A stretch of DNA of 62,000 bases from Lingula anatina (lineage: Eukaryota; Brachiopoda; Lingulata; Lingulida; Lingulidae). Where the stretch lies: assembly GCF_001039355.2 (NCBI RefSeq), contig NW_019775929.1:1-62000 (forward strand), given 5' to 3'. Position numbers and translations under genes: made by a program. The notes beneath the pieces are model-generated. The model made no database searches and was not told the origin of the DNA. It saw nothing but the letters and a program-made list of their open reading frames with translations. Below, one piece after another: positions 36,840 to 49,297 of the stretch. Positions within the stretch are counted from its first letter, which is position 1, and each line of letters opens with the position of its first letter.

Positions 36840-36986
36840 CAACCCAGTAGCCAGCAACTTCATAAGGGGCGTTCTTTTTCCGCAAAGGGGATCTTTTTAC
36901 TATGAAACCTTCATGTACCTAAATAAAATTTTCCCCAGGGGGAACCTTTTCCCAGCAACCCCCCCCCACCCCCGGCTACGGGCCTG
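36840..36986. mobile_element. Short inverted-repeat element (CAGGCCYGTAGCCAG family), copy 1
   Basis: Decayed left end (CCCAGTAGCCAGCAAC) and better-kept right end (GGCTACGGGCCTG) pair as terminal inverted repeats. The interior shares the T-rich and ccttttccc blocks with 41962-42134. Non-autonomous, no coding capacity. Confidence 0.7.
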
Positions 36987-37117
36987 TGTTTTTATTTTAT
37001 TTTGTTAAATAATTCATCCGAATAACTGTGACATAACTTGCCCGTCATCAGGTCTCTAGAAAACATTTTTTAACTGATTTAGTCCGTTTACAATCCATTC
37101 GGTACACGGGAACAACA

Positions 37118-37120
<3 letters not shown>

Positions 37121-37170
<50 letters not shown>
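37121..37170. repeat. (TA)n microsatellite
   Basis: About 50 bases of TA, immediately left of the 181-bp duplication. Confidence 0.95.
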
Positions 37171-37172
<2 letters not shown>

Positions 37173-37527
37173 ACCGTGTATATGTATCATGGATACGCAT
37201 ACAGTGCAGACGAGCTATATACTTTTTACCAGCTCAATTTTTGTAACGCGAGGTAATGAAGTTTATACCTGCACAGGTAAACAATGGACTATGTCGGTGA
37301 AAGGCGTCCTGGCATGTTCATACGTGTACAGCACTTGTGGAGTACNTATATACAGCCATGTTCATGTATCATGGATACGCATACAGTGCAGACGAGCTAT
37401 ATACTTTTTACCAGCTCAATTTTTGTAACGCGAGGTAATGAAGTTTATACCTGCACAGGTAAACAATGGACTATGTCGGTGTATGGCGTCCTGGCATGTT
37501 CATACGTCTACAGCACTTGTGGAGTAC
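37165..37527. repeat. 181-bp tandem duplication across an N
   Basis: About 37165-37345 and 37347-37527 match with a few mismatches and are separated by the single N at 37346. Each ends in ...gcacttgtggagtac. Most likely unmerged overlapping contig ends rather than a biological tandem repeat. Confidence 0.88.
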
Positions 37528-40500
37528 CAACAGACCAGAATAGAGTATAGATTATTCATCTCCATCAAGAAAACCAGATGAGAGCCAGAGGTTCTAACAG
37601 AACCGGGGGTGATAATAGCCTCGGTGTGCAAGATGTTAGAAGAAAAAGGTAGTTATATCATGCGCCATAGGTACACGTACATGTACGACCAGTAGACTTA
37701 CTTGGTTGCGCCGCATGTACAAAGGAATTGTACAATTGTCAACGTTAAAGCACTCGAGACGAGTAGATCCATCGTCTATCATTCTTATAAAACAATTTAA
37801 CAGCATCTTTAGAAAATTAATGGGATGTAAACTCAGCAATAAACAGAATAAACGTGGATGCTTAGATATGACACATCTGATTTTATGTAGGTATGGAATA
37901 TCTTTACATGTAGTGAACCCAAAAAGATTCGGACTACCTGTCACTGTCATTAGAATTTAACTGCTTATTTAACCGGTTTTTAACTTGATTCTATCCCTTG
38001 GTCGCAAAACCTAACTGGAATCTTTCACTCAACCCTCAAGCCACCATGTTCGCACTAAGTCATGTATTACGTATTTTTGCCAGTCGGTGTCTCTCTCTCT
38101 TCTCTTAAAGTTTTACTCTATTCTCGATTTCATTAAAAGCGATAAAGTTAAACTAAAGTACTCTGAGAACACGCTGACAACCCTGTCACCGGTCCCTACT
38201 TACTTGTTTCACCTGTCTTGTCACATAGCCACTGTGGTCGTCCGTCGGTTGTCAACGGCGTTTTAACTCGGCTGCAAAAAGCTCAGAGAGAGGTTCATTG
38301 TTGACACACGCAGCCCCTGCGCTGTGCTGTGCATTTCAGACCTCTTGAACCGCGAAACGTGTCAAGAAGCCCGGTGTATTGGAAGAGTTATATCAATAAA
38401 TAGCACTGGCCCCTTCGCCCCGCCTTTGCTTTCCATGAAAGGCAACATGCATATCAGTGGACGCCGAGAGCACCATAAGATATCTTACCCTGTGTTTCAA
38501 ACCATACAGGTGTATTGCCCCGAATAGAAGAACATGTCTTATAATCACAATGAGGTACAACAGGGTTAAGGTCCGTAGGTCTTAATCTCTGAAGTGTTTA
38601 TACTGTTACGACAAAAAGCTTTGTCAATAAGGCGCAATGTAAAATAACAACTAGATGGGTACTTCTGTTTTCGTGTCTAATGGCCATGTGCACTGATGTC
38701 ATGATAAATACTTGGGAAATGTCTATAAAAGGTTATAACCGTAAATTTATTGTAAAATATCTAGATTCACTCAAATAAGGACATCTTTAATAACATCCTT
38801 CGGCATTGCTTGTTTGCTTGTGATGAGAACATGTACACGAAAAACGGAAAAGTAAGCTAAGTATTTCAAACGCTGCAAAATTTTGACGAAAGGATGAATT
38901 CCCCACAGATAGGCTGTGCATGCCCGAAACACGCAGCTCGAATGGAAACCTGGCCTTTTTTACTTATCTTTTCATATATGTCCCTGGTTGCTTATTGAAC
39001 TTGCATATAAACTCGCTGCTGTGTCTGAAGGTTACTCTCTCGTTTTACTTCAGTCAAAATATCACAACTCACCTTTTTTGTTAAGATGTTTTCAGCCAAC
39101 GCTGCTTCGCCAATACTTTGATGATACAACCAAATCTACTAAGAACACTCATATAGGAACTTTAGCCCGTAACTACACAATTCCATTGTTTAATCATAGT
39201 TTTTATAGTATTTTTTTGGATGTGACGGCAATTGATATTACGGAACTAATTATAAACTAAACGGGACATCGATGACAAAGATCACGTTTTTCAAGACGCG
39301 TGCGTTCCAGAAGACATCCCCCCTCCCCCTCCCCCACAGGAGTCGCACTTTTGTCATGAAACATGCACTTTCACGTCTTACTAAGTGCACCAGTCTCAAC
39401 ACCAACATGTGAAGTTATACACTGTATACACTGCTGCCCACTAAAGATGTTAATGCGAAGATTATGCTGTGCCGATCCGTTTTAAATAAACAGGTGACTA
39501 GCAACGAACGTTAGGGAGGGCATGCGACAACCGGTATTAAGACCCTAGTTCAAGTTCGGCATAACCCAAATGATCCATAGTTTCGGACCTGCATGTGTTG
39601 TGGTCTCCTGAAAGCCACTGAGAGTTAATATAACAGTAACGAATTAGGATTTGGTGGCGCACAATTTGTTTATTGGGTGTAATTCGCTTTGGACGGTATA
39701 TGGACCTATACCTGTTACACCGGGCTCGCGTCCCTTTACCCACCCTCATCCCCTTCAAAGTTGGGGCTTTAACAATATTTGATAGTCAACATCAAATTCA
39801 TACGACAATGTCAACTAATGAGCTTTAAATATATTAGCCTTTCCTTTTGTAACATATTTCTGAGGGAGAACTTAAGATGTTTCGAAGGCTCTTTTCTTCC
39901 GTTTATTCTTGACCTTACGGTAGTTGTCTAAGACGCTTAGCGACCAATCAATTCTTTTGGCGGAGAACGAGTGTATTACATGTAAAGATACTACCCTCTA
40001 CCGGGGCCGCAGATTTATTATGTGCACTTGTTTCTACCACAGCATAGAAAAGTGTCATGAATTAATCAAAGGCATTTCTGTGAATATCTAGTGAAAAATC
40101 CATCTGTGGCCCTAGCAGAGGGTATAAAGATACAGGGTGAGGAATTGCAATCAACTAAATCGGCCGGGTGTCCTCGACCTCGTGTAGTGACTCACATATC
40201 AGCTAATTCAAAAGCATCATGAATAGCGTATAATGTGAAAAGACCGTCGGTGGCATTGTCGTCGTCGCCGTTGTCCAAATTTCTGGAGTAGGTCCTCAGG
40301 TATTAACTTTTGTGTCAGTGTGTTTAGCCGAAAATAGGGTTACCTAAACTAGACAATGCAGCCCGCTATCGGAAATTATATTCTATTTATGTTCTACAGT
40401 TAGTGACGTACGAGCTAGAGCGAAATGTGGGATCATGAAAACGACTGATAGATCGAACTGAAATCAATCGGAATTCCTTTGTGATAATTTACATGGGTGT

Positions 40501-41682
40501 GCTATTCAAGTCGTTGACATTATATGAATTTATTTGTTTGGTTTTTAGCTGGATTAATTCTACAAGGCATATTGGTACTCCTATTGTTCATGGAACAGAA
40601 TGAAAAAAATTAACGTAAATTGCGTACCCAGTGTAGCTAATAACTTCTCCTATAGCTATTCATCTGTATGTTCAGCATAGTAACAGTGCATTCCCAGAGA
40701 TTTAGATCGATCCATCCACCAAAATACCGAGATTTACCCCGAATCATTAAAAAATCTAAATAATAATCTTCACTATCGCCATTCAGGGCCTACTTCACCG
40801 AAAATTGGTCCTATGAATTAAATTTTAATTGAAGTAGACCAAGATTTTGGTCATGAAGTTTAGGGTAAAAATTATTCATTTAATAACATAGTATTTAGAA
40901 AATCAATAAAAACGTTTTACACAAATATAAATGAGAAAGCGTGACTTAAGAGACGAATATGGTTTTGCAAGCGCGCTGAAAAAAATTAATTACTGTATAT
41001 AAAGAGATTTAGTTGGCAGGCAGAGATCTAGACGAGCATAAAATTAACCAGCTTCTGATAAAATGCAACAACCTGTTAGCCAACAAGCGTATTGTGTTAG
41101 TTGCGAAACACTTATCCTGGGAGCTATGGTCCAGCTATCGCAATTAGCTTTAACGTTACATTGGCACGGACATAAATTTAGTAAAATAGTTTCTGTGTGT
41201 TATAGATAGTCCTTAAAAAGACCAAGCATAGATATACCACCATAAAACACAACGGCTAATTGGAAAGTAAAATCTAGCGTTGTAGAAATTAAGCTATACA
41301 GTGGGACATTCTTCGACAGAGCTCCATTGTGAGTCCGCCTACCATGCAATGCCTAAGCAAACAAATTATTGATGTTGCCACAACAATAGTCGATGTCACA
41401 GAGAGCAATGCACATAGACCTGTGCACGCCCGGCCAAACTGGAGAGATAACCTAATGCAATGTAGTCGCGTTAGGAGTCATGAGATGTGTTGTCGGGGCG
41501 TACATTAGGCCTGTTTTTGACTTGGTTACGGCCAGAGACAACCTGTAATGATGGCGGACACAAGATAAAGACAGGTATGTGTTGACGAAGGTAGGATACA
41601 TTAACTGCCAAGGCAAACACACTCAATATTTTTCGAGTCACATTATCCATGCTGTTGGTACAATTTAATGTGTCGACACGCC

Positions 41683-41713
41683 ATTCTCTCTCTTTCTCTC
41701 TCTCTCTCTCTCT
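41683..41713. repeat. (CT)n microsatellite
   Basis: Dinucleotide tract with one TTT interruption. Confidence 0.9.
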
Positions 41714-41895
41714 TCACGTGTGTTCGTGCGTGTTTATGTGTGTGCGTGCAGTTAGTGCTTTAATTGATGTCAAAGAGAGGGTTTACATGTACCTATAGAA
41801 ACATGTATATACACTGTATAATATTAATATTGCATGAATGAATGTGATGGTCTGTTGGATTATCTGGAGTGTCGGTACTGGTAGGTGGTTTGATG

Positions 41896-41922
41896 GAGAG
41901 AGAGAGAGAGAGAGAGAGAGAA
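41896..41922. repeat. (GA)n microsatellite
   Basis: Uninterrupted GA tract. Confidence 0.95.
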
Positions 41923-41961
41923 GTGTCTCGACACATAAAATGTACCAACTTATATGAAATA

Positions 41962-42134
41962 CAGGCCTGTAGCCAGCAATTTCAAAAGGGGGGGGGGTCT
42001 TTTTCTATAAAAGTGGACCTTTTCCCATAAAAACTTAATGTAACTAGATCAAATTTTACCCAGAGTAGACCTAATTAGCCCAGCAAAAGGGGCGGTTCTT
42101 TCTAACCCCCCGAACCCTCCTGGCTACGGGCCTG
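41962..42134. mobile_element. Short inverted-repeat element (CAGGCCYGTAGCCAG family), copy 2
   Basis: Left end CAGGCCTGTAGCCAGCA pairs with right end CTGGCTACGGGCCTG. A short AAATA direct repeat abuts both termini and may be a target-site duplication. 173 bp, no open frame. Confidence 0.78.
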
Positions 42135-42596
42135 AAATATGTGGTGTTTGTCTTTTCTTCTGTACTGTACATGCACTATACAAAGCAAACTTGGACTCAT
42201 GTACTGGTATAGCATAGGCCCAAGAAGGAACTGTGTACCTTTTTGGTCATGACAAATTTTGCTTCTTGCATATTTTATCTAAAAATTCGAACTATCTTAG
42301 TACTTTAAAGTCTATTCTTCCAGCTACAGCGCCATCTACTGGTGTATACCCTTATCTATTTTTTCACTCATCCATTCGTGTAATCATGCCACCATGCCTT
42401 CCACCATCCCTATAACCAAGGAGGTATAATAGATTTCCCTTTGCTATAATGGAGATTTGTGCTCCAGCATTCACACTTACCACATAATTTTTCGGTATCT
42501 GATATATCGTTATTATCGACCTCCTTACACAATTACATAACACACTTGTATCTTGAAATATTCAGGAGCGGAGAAAGAGAACGCCGCCTAGGCACC

Positions 42597-45500
42597 ATGG
42601 TGCTAAAGCGCAGCAAGAAGGGCCTCAACACGGGGTGCTCTTTCAACGTCAACTTCCCCTTTGCTCGGGCCTTGGCGCACAGTCAGTACTGGGGCGTCCC
42701 CGACCAAGAGACGTCGGAAAATCTGCTATGTCAACGGACGCCAAACACATTTCACCGTTCCATAGTGGGATACCCGAGCAAATCAGCTGAGACTTGGAGG
42801 ACGGCTCAGGATATGATAAGCGAGCTTCCCGACCTTTTGGGAGACGATATAGAAATAGAGTTGAGCAAAGATGAAAATGTTCCGCGGTCTTTGAGCAAGA
42901 GAAAAAGCTGGAAGCTAATTGAAAGTGTTAGAGACAACATCCACATACTAGGAATATATTCCAATTACGAGGTGACCGTAGAGGAACGCAAAAGAACCGG
43001 CAATCGAGTCAAAACAGAATGCACGAGTTCTCATGACGTGAATTGGGAAAGTTTCTTTGACAGTCCTTCCGAGGAAAATGCAAAGACAGCAGGCAAGCGT
43101 GGCAAACGAAAACCTGTATCTACAAAAGAAATGAGAAAGGATGCAAGGAGAAAGGAGGCAATGCAAAAAAGATCAATCAGGGATGCACAAAGAAAAGAAA
43201 GCAATCACAAACAGGGAAAAAGGTAAACGGAAATATCCGTAGATTTTTACGGCCGATTTCATAAAGGAGGTTTAACTAAACCTAGTTTAAGGCTAAAACC
43301 TAGTCTAGCAAAACCTGGTCTACCTCAAGACCTAAATTGCATTTCACTAACAGTGTAGGAAAGCTAGAAAACCAGGTTTAGCTAAACCAGTTTTAACTTG
43401 TCCTTGACCTCCTGTTGAATGTAACAGGATTACATAGACAAAGAAATCACTGAACTGTGTCAATCAGGTAGGCGTAAATGAATAGATGACACACACTAGC
43501 GTTGAAGCAGATAAGCTGTGTAGCTCATATGAGAAAAAACTTTGGAAATAAAGAGCAGGTGAAAATGAGCCGAAAGAGAGCGGAGAATTTTTCTGCTGAA
43601 GAGAAGGGATACATCTAAGAACTAATAAAGGAGAAGTCCAACATCATTGAATCAAAGAAAAATGATGTCACATCACATAAATCACATAAAGTAGCTCCGG
43701 TGAAATGCTGCGATTTCTCAATGTATAGGGTGCTTATCGATCCTCTATCAGTGCTATGACCTCACGTGCTATTTCTTTAGAAATTCTGAACCTGATTTTG
43801 AAATCTTGTTCATCATAGAAATCAAAATAATTAACCCTTGCTCGAAAAATGCGTCAGCGACGCTCGGGGCGTCTTCTTGCGTCCAAATTGTTAAGTGCTC
43901 GAATATCACGCAAGTCTACGTCAGCCATCTTTTTTCCAAGCTACAGAGTTAAACCTGGGTCTGACTAGGTTTATTTTTAGACTTGGTCTGAGTCCATAAT
44001 CCGGGTATCAAAAACTTAGACCTCAATTATGAAACACAAACCTGTCTAGACCAGGTTTAGAATGATGTTAAGCCAGGTTTTACTAGACCACTGGTCCAAT
44101 ACTAAAACCTTCTGTATGAAATGCAGGCAATCCCTAAACCTGGTGTAAACTCACTTTAGACCAGGTTTAACTTTAAACCTCCTTTATGAAATCGGCCGTT
44201 AATGTTTAATTGCCTATGTATTCTCACAGTTTTGAAAAATAATGGTTATATATCATAAATGAATATAATACGTAACCATTAATTTTTCTTAATTCCTTGT
44301 TTTTTTTTTTTTTTTTTGTTTTTTTTGTTTTGTTTTTTGTTTTTTTTTTCAATATTGAGTTCCTTAAGGGTTTGTGAATATTGGCTAGTTATTATACATT
44401 TATAATTCATTCATTCAGAAAATTTGCGTGTACAGTTAACCAATATGCGATTTCTCAGCTAATTCTATAGTTGGCCCATCGGAATATATTGCCATCTGTA
44501 GCTACATGTACAGTGCGTGTACGTGAAGTACGTTTTCTTTCCTTTTTTCAGTATTATCACAAATACAAAGAACGAGACGGAGGGGGTCAACCCCTTACAG
44601 TTGAGATACGAAGTCTATAACCCAGAAACTGTTTGCGCGAAAACCATGTCTAAAGGCAAAAGTATAAAGACAGGTAAGAAGTTGCACTGAACTCTATTTC
44701 CGACAGACTGAGTGATTTCTGATAATTATGTTTATTTCCGACTGCTCGGCAAAATAGAATCTAGGTCAAAAGGCAGGACACGAGAGGACACATGTTCCTG
44801 TCGACTTTTTAGTTTCTTACATCTTACCCATGCCGCACAAACGAAGTTTCAATGCTTGTTCTGTCTCTGTACTATCCCCTCCCTCCATGTAAAATTTGAA
44901 ATCTTCCAATTGAACCAAACACGTTGAGATTATATGACTGATGTGAAATAAACACATTCTTGCATCATTTGTTCCTAACTTTATATTTTTCTGCTTATTT
45001 GTTCTTAAACAATTAAACCTGATATAAGTTATGATTTTTTAACAGTGCGTTATTTCTGAGAAAATGGTAAGTAACAAATCTATAAACATTAGTATCTTCA
45101 TGTTTTCATGTTTTTTCTACAAATTACAGAAGTCAAACAGAACTGAAAGAATGCCTCTTAACAATACCCTCTTATTACATTGCAGACTACTTCAAAGACA
45201 AGTCAAAAAACAAGGGAAGTCGTAACAACTCCAATTTGTCACTTCGGACCTACTGCCGTAAATGGATGCACTTCAGCGGAGATGATTGGGCAGAAGAATA
45301 CGACTGCGATTGGTCAGATGAAGAAGTTGCCATGGACACCAGTGATATGGGCAAGGAACTATTGGACACGCGTTTGGCCAAAGAAAAACAGGATAAAACG
45401 GCGTTAACAAAATTGCAAAAGGTTAGACATAGTGAGGCAGTGGACAGCAATACAAAACCTAAAGATATACCAAAGAAACAAACTAGTCAAAACAACAAAA

Positions 45501-47411
45501 TACCCAGTAATATTTCAGTTGGTGACCAGTCAACTGATAAGATGGAGGACAATACAATATTGTGCAATGGTGGGAAGGGCAGTAAAAAATGCTCGGCAGA
45601 CGATGACCTGTGCAATAATGGCGGTGGTGAAACACGTGTTTCCGGTGACCTTGATGTTAGGTTATATGATGAAAACCATAACACCACGTCAAATGATGGA
45701 CACATGAGCGATCATAAACCAGTGACAAATATGCCACAGGAAACGGGAGAAAACATTCTGGAAAGAAAGCACAAAAAGGCAGCTGGAGAGGAAAGAATTA
45801 ATGCTGTAGAATTAAAGATTCAGGAATCGGATAGTCTTCCAAACAAAACTGGAGAAACTGACGGTAAGTATCATTCCACGAAAACTGCGTGTGCCATATA
45901 TTTAATAGGCCTACCTTATTTAAGATACATCTGTAGCCATGATGAGTGACCCTATAATGGAATATTCAAGACATGTAAGCGACTGCCTGGCATGATTACA
46001 TGAAGATGCCATTTTTTTATAATTCTTATTTTTAACGAATCGGATAGTCTTCCAAATAAAACTGGAGAAACTAAAGGTTAATGCTTTCTGTGGTAAACTA
46101 TAAACCCTGTTTGATAGATTTTTAAGGCGCTCGACTGCTTGACATGTTTAAATGCAGGTGCCATATTTTTATAGTTCTTCTTTGAAAGTTTAAATTGGCT
46201 ATTTTAGGCAAGGGAAGAAAATACGAAGATCGGATCACTGAGATGGAGAAGAAGGGCAGTGGAAATTTAGCCAAGAGTAAAGGCGAAAACGAAAACATGG
46301 CCGGAGAACATCCCTTACGGTCCCCTCAGCCCAGCCCGCCTCTGTTACAGAGAAGACGGCTTTCACAGACCGGAAGTCAACTGTCTCCACTACCGCACCA
46401 GAATACTCTCGTGTCTCTTCCAGACAACACTGTGGACTCCGCCCCACCTTCCAACAAACTGCCAGATCTTCAGGTTAAAAAGGTAAAAAAAACATATTCC
46501 AAATAAAGGTTTATATTAGATGTGAAAATCACACCATGCACGTTAGAACCTCAGAAAAAATCCTGGATATTTCACCGATTTTGCAATGTCACCTACAGTA
46601 GGTAGTACAAACCTTTCTAGCTATTTATTGTTAAATTTACAGTTACTTTTACGAATGAAGTTCACTAAGAATATTAGATATGTGCTTTATTTAAAGGTCT
46701 GACGTTAGTTTTGCGACGTGTTTCTCGTTTAGTACGTGTGTTATGTTTGATAACAATATCTATGATTTTTTTTCCAAATTTTGATTTTTTTAAATCTTTG
46801 ATTTACTACAGGCAGTCATTCACATAACAAAATAGGTAATACATAAATTTAGTTACCTTTTATGCGATTGATGGTCTAGTAAACAGGAATATTATTATTA
46901 TTATTATTATTATTAATAGGATGACAGAAACCAGAGATACTACAGAAGATGGCTAGTGAAGCAAAAACGGGAAGAAGAAAAGAAGGAAGAAATAAAGAAA
47001 GTTAAGAAAAAGCAAGAGGACTACAAACGGGGGATCGAGCTGAGACTAAACCAAAACGGGTACATTGATGAAAGGGAAACACTTTTAAATCTGTCGGTGA
47101 CGGGAAAACAGTGCACAACTTTCGAACGTCCGACTAATCATATTCGGCGTCAAATACAGGTTCCAAGTACAGGGACGGCTTTAAAATCACAGATTTCTCT
47201 TAACACGCAAATTGCGTTTCGGCAACCGGATACAGATTGGAGATTGGGTACTTTTGGTTCGCATAATACCTCAAAGAGTCTTCCAGCGCGTCTACCGCCG
47301 ATCCAATCACTGAAAGCGCCACGTCCCCCGCCAGCTCCACCTCCTCGGTCAGTGGCTCGCAGCAGGGGTGTCCTGACCAAGAGCGATAACTTTCTGAATC
47401 AGAAACGTTAA
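42597..47411 (+). CDS. Uncharacterised basic, coiled-coil, proline-rich protein
   Basis: Exons 42597-43222, 44552-44673, 45186-45863, 46208-46482, 46920-47411 (2193 nt, about 730 aa; phases 2,1,1,0). The start ATG sits in a strong context (gcaccATGg), and the acceptor at 42565 gives a short 5' UTR on the same exon. The N-terminal third has a conserved-looking block (TGCSFNVNFPFARALAHSQ) followed by a Lys/Arg-rich stretch. The middle exons contain a Trp/acid patch (RKWMHFSGDDWAEEYDCDW) then a long hydrophilic, probably disordered region. The last exon opens with RYYRRWLVKQKREEEKKEE, predicted as an amphipathic coiled coil. It closes with a PxxP-rich segment (LPARLPPIQ...PRPPPAPPPR). No signal peptide or membrane segment is present. 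I do not recognise the family; an intracellular scaffold or cytoskeletal role is only a guess. Confidence 0.8.
43250..44198. mobile_element. Decayed PIF/Harbinger-like DNA transposon
   Basis: About 949 bp. It is bounded by inverted repeats of at least 25 bp starting CGGCCGATTTCATAAAGGAG and flanked on both sides by TTA, the target-site duplication expected for PIF/Harbinger. The interior has multiple sub-terminal motifs of the type AAACCTGGTCTA in both orientations. It lies in intron 1 of the 42597-47411 gene. A short broken coding remnant is at 43565-43690. Confidence 0.85.
43565..43690 (+). pseudogene. Remnant of a Myb/SANT-like DNA-binding protein of the Harbinger element
   Basis: Reads MSRKRAENFSAEEKGYI, then a stop codon (TAA), then ELIKEKSNIIESKKNDV. 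This matches the start of the Myb/SANT-like domain found in the second protein of Harbinger transposons and the related MSANTD3 family. It is truncated after about 40 codons and interrupted by the stop, so it is not functional. Confidence 0.6.
46037..46076 (+). repeat. Intronic duplicate of an exon end
   Basis: Repeats the last 40 bases of the exon ending at 45863, with a few changes; the donor is altered from gtaagt to gttaat. The flanking intron on both sides also shows decayed similarity, indicating a ~210-bp tandem duplication. No acceptor precedes it, so it is not an exon now. Confidence 0.8.
46889..46914. repeat. (ATT)n microsatellite at a splice acceptor
   Basis: ATT tract directly before the acceptor (attaatag) of the last exon of the 42597-47411 gene. 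It replaces a normal polypyrimidine tract. Confidence 0.85.
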
Positions 47412-48023
47412 GTTTCAAGTCCAACTGTCATGATGCTGTGATAACGAATGAAATTCATATTGTAGTAATTTTTTGGGGGATTTTTCTGATGATTTTTAGT
47501 CAGTGTATACTTTTACATAGGGTTTCTTATTGTATTGTTTTTATGTAATCTTTCTTCAATTTTGTATATTATATTATTTGTAGCAATATACAGCGTATAC
47601 ATTATGTGTACTATGTGTAGTATCAATACTCAGTGTTATGTATATTAACGGTGTTAGTTCTACTACATGTAGTACGAAAAAAAATAGCTGTCGCAGTGGA
47701 TGCGTAAAGTCATTTATCTCTAGAAAAAGTAGACCTATTTCCGCCTTGGTTCAAGAGTAAGTCACAACTGTGCCAAAGATAAATGATCAACTTAGTCTCA
47801 GTTATGAGGGTTTTGGATGTTTCTTAAGTTAATATCTTTTTGATGCATTTTATATTGTCATGTTGACTTGTGTTAACGTTTTTATTATACTATTTCATAT
47901 GCTATTATTTTCTTATTTTCTGCAATGCAGTGAAAGCAAATATGCGTAAGAAGGCTATGCATTATGTACCATATGCTCAATAATCAAATGTCCCATCGAA
48001 GTAAAATTTATGTACAAATTCTC

Positions 48024-48024
<1 letters not shown>

Positions 48025-48064
<40 letters not shown>
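48025..48064. repeat. T homopolymer
   Basis: About 40 consecutive T bases. Confidence 0.95.
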
Positions 48065-48069
<5 letters not shown>

Positions 48070-48257
48070 TTAAGCAACTTTGGACTACTCTATATCCGAG
48101 GCCAGCTTTGTGATAGCAGTTCCATACCATATTTCTTGCTGGTCAGTGGAGAAAAAGTGCTTGGAGTTAGCCTGAGGCATATCTGTGAATATGTAGTGAA
48201 AATCACTAGGTGGAAGGTAACTTCTGACAGGATACAATCCTCGATGTCACGCAATGA

Positions 48258-48573
48258 TTAAAGGGATAATAACTCTTCGTATGAGATCTATATTTCCCAC
48301 ACACAAAAAAAAAACATTGTGAACAACTCATATAAATATAATATATTCTATTTTACCACAAAAACGGCAGTTATAGCTATTATTCTGATATCTGAGCTTG
48401 TCTTAAGAGATTATAACAAAAAAAAAAACAAACTTTAGAAAAAAACAGAGACTAACTTTTAATGTAAAAATGGATTCATTACCCAAGTATTGGTAAGTAT
48501 TGGGAAATTGTTGCTTACTCCAGGAAAATTCATTTTTTTTGGCCAAAACGAACAGTTATTATAATCCCTTTAA
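48258..48573. mobile_element. 316-bp inverted-repeat element flanked by TTAA, copy A
   Basis: Starts TTAA-AGGGATAATAACTCTTCG and ends AACAGTTATTATAATCCCT-TTAA. The termini are inverted repeats, and TTAA on both sides fits a piggyBac-type target. No coding capacity. An inverted copy is at 49791-50138. Confidence 0.78.
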
Positions 48574-49297
48574 ATTTAATATATTTAAACCTACACCTGT
48601 CTGTGTCGCGTTGAAATTACCTATTAGCATTTTCGTGAGATAGTAACATGGCAAGATTATCAATAAATACATACACTGTTACGGTACCGATTTAGTTTTT
48701 CCCAGTGTGATTTGGGGGATAGTTACCCTAGGTTCTAGATTTCGGTATTGCCAGCTCGATCTTGATTTCATATATAACCCACATCAGCACTGTAAAGCTA
48801 ACACATGAAAAGGTATACTGAGCAAGCTAGCTTTACCGATGCGCTATCCATATTTTGCTTTATCGACATAACACGATTTATGGGATGGTCCCTTGAGGAA
48901 CGTGTGTGTCTTTTGACAGCGCCCTTTGCTACAGGACACAAGATGGATGAGTTATAAATTACTTAACTGGTTTTCTACGTAAGTTATGCACGGTGTCCAT
49001 ATATCTCCATGACGAGGATTCAAGTGAACAGGATTGTGAGGACGTTATGAAGTCACGCTTCGTATCGTGGAATAGAGAACAACATGGCAATACGGTGAGC
49101 GCTGACTCAGTAATGAATGGCCTCCCACAAATAGCTGGTTGCTACTACAGGTGTCTAGATTACGTATATATCCACTGGGAAATATAAATGCGCTCAGTCG
49201 TGCGTATGCTCGTCATACAGGGCAGTTGTTATACATATTCATATGTAGATGACACTTTTATATATAATATAGCCGAAAGTGGCAAGCGGCAGAAAAT

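Larger units (their letters stand above)
34501..42565. other. Large intergenic region between the divergent CLCA and coiled-coil genes
   Basis: No protein-coding exon is recognised over about 8 kb. It should contain both promoters and any 5' non-coding exons. Contents: two N-flanked local duplications (35965-36095 and ~37165-37527), two copies of a CAGGCCYGTAGC-type element (36840-36986 and 41962-42134), and CT, GA and TA microsatellites. About 38.0-41.6 kb is unique sequence in which no structure was found. Confidence 0.55.
47412..49297. other. 3' UTR of the coiled-coil gene and 5' flank of the LicD-like gene
   Basis: Contains the 3' UTR after the stop at 47411, a T-homopolymer at 48025-48064 and the mobile element at 48258-48573. 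The remaining ~700 bases run up to the LicD-like start codon. No further exon recognised. Confidence 0.5.

Noticed and set aside
42459-42596. N-terminal extension of the coiled-coil protein frame
   Set aside because: It starts at GTG and runs through a splice acceptor; the ATG at 42597 has a strong initiation context.
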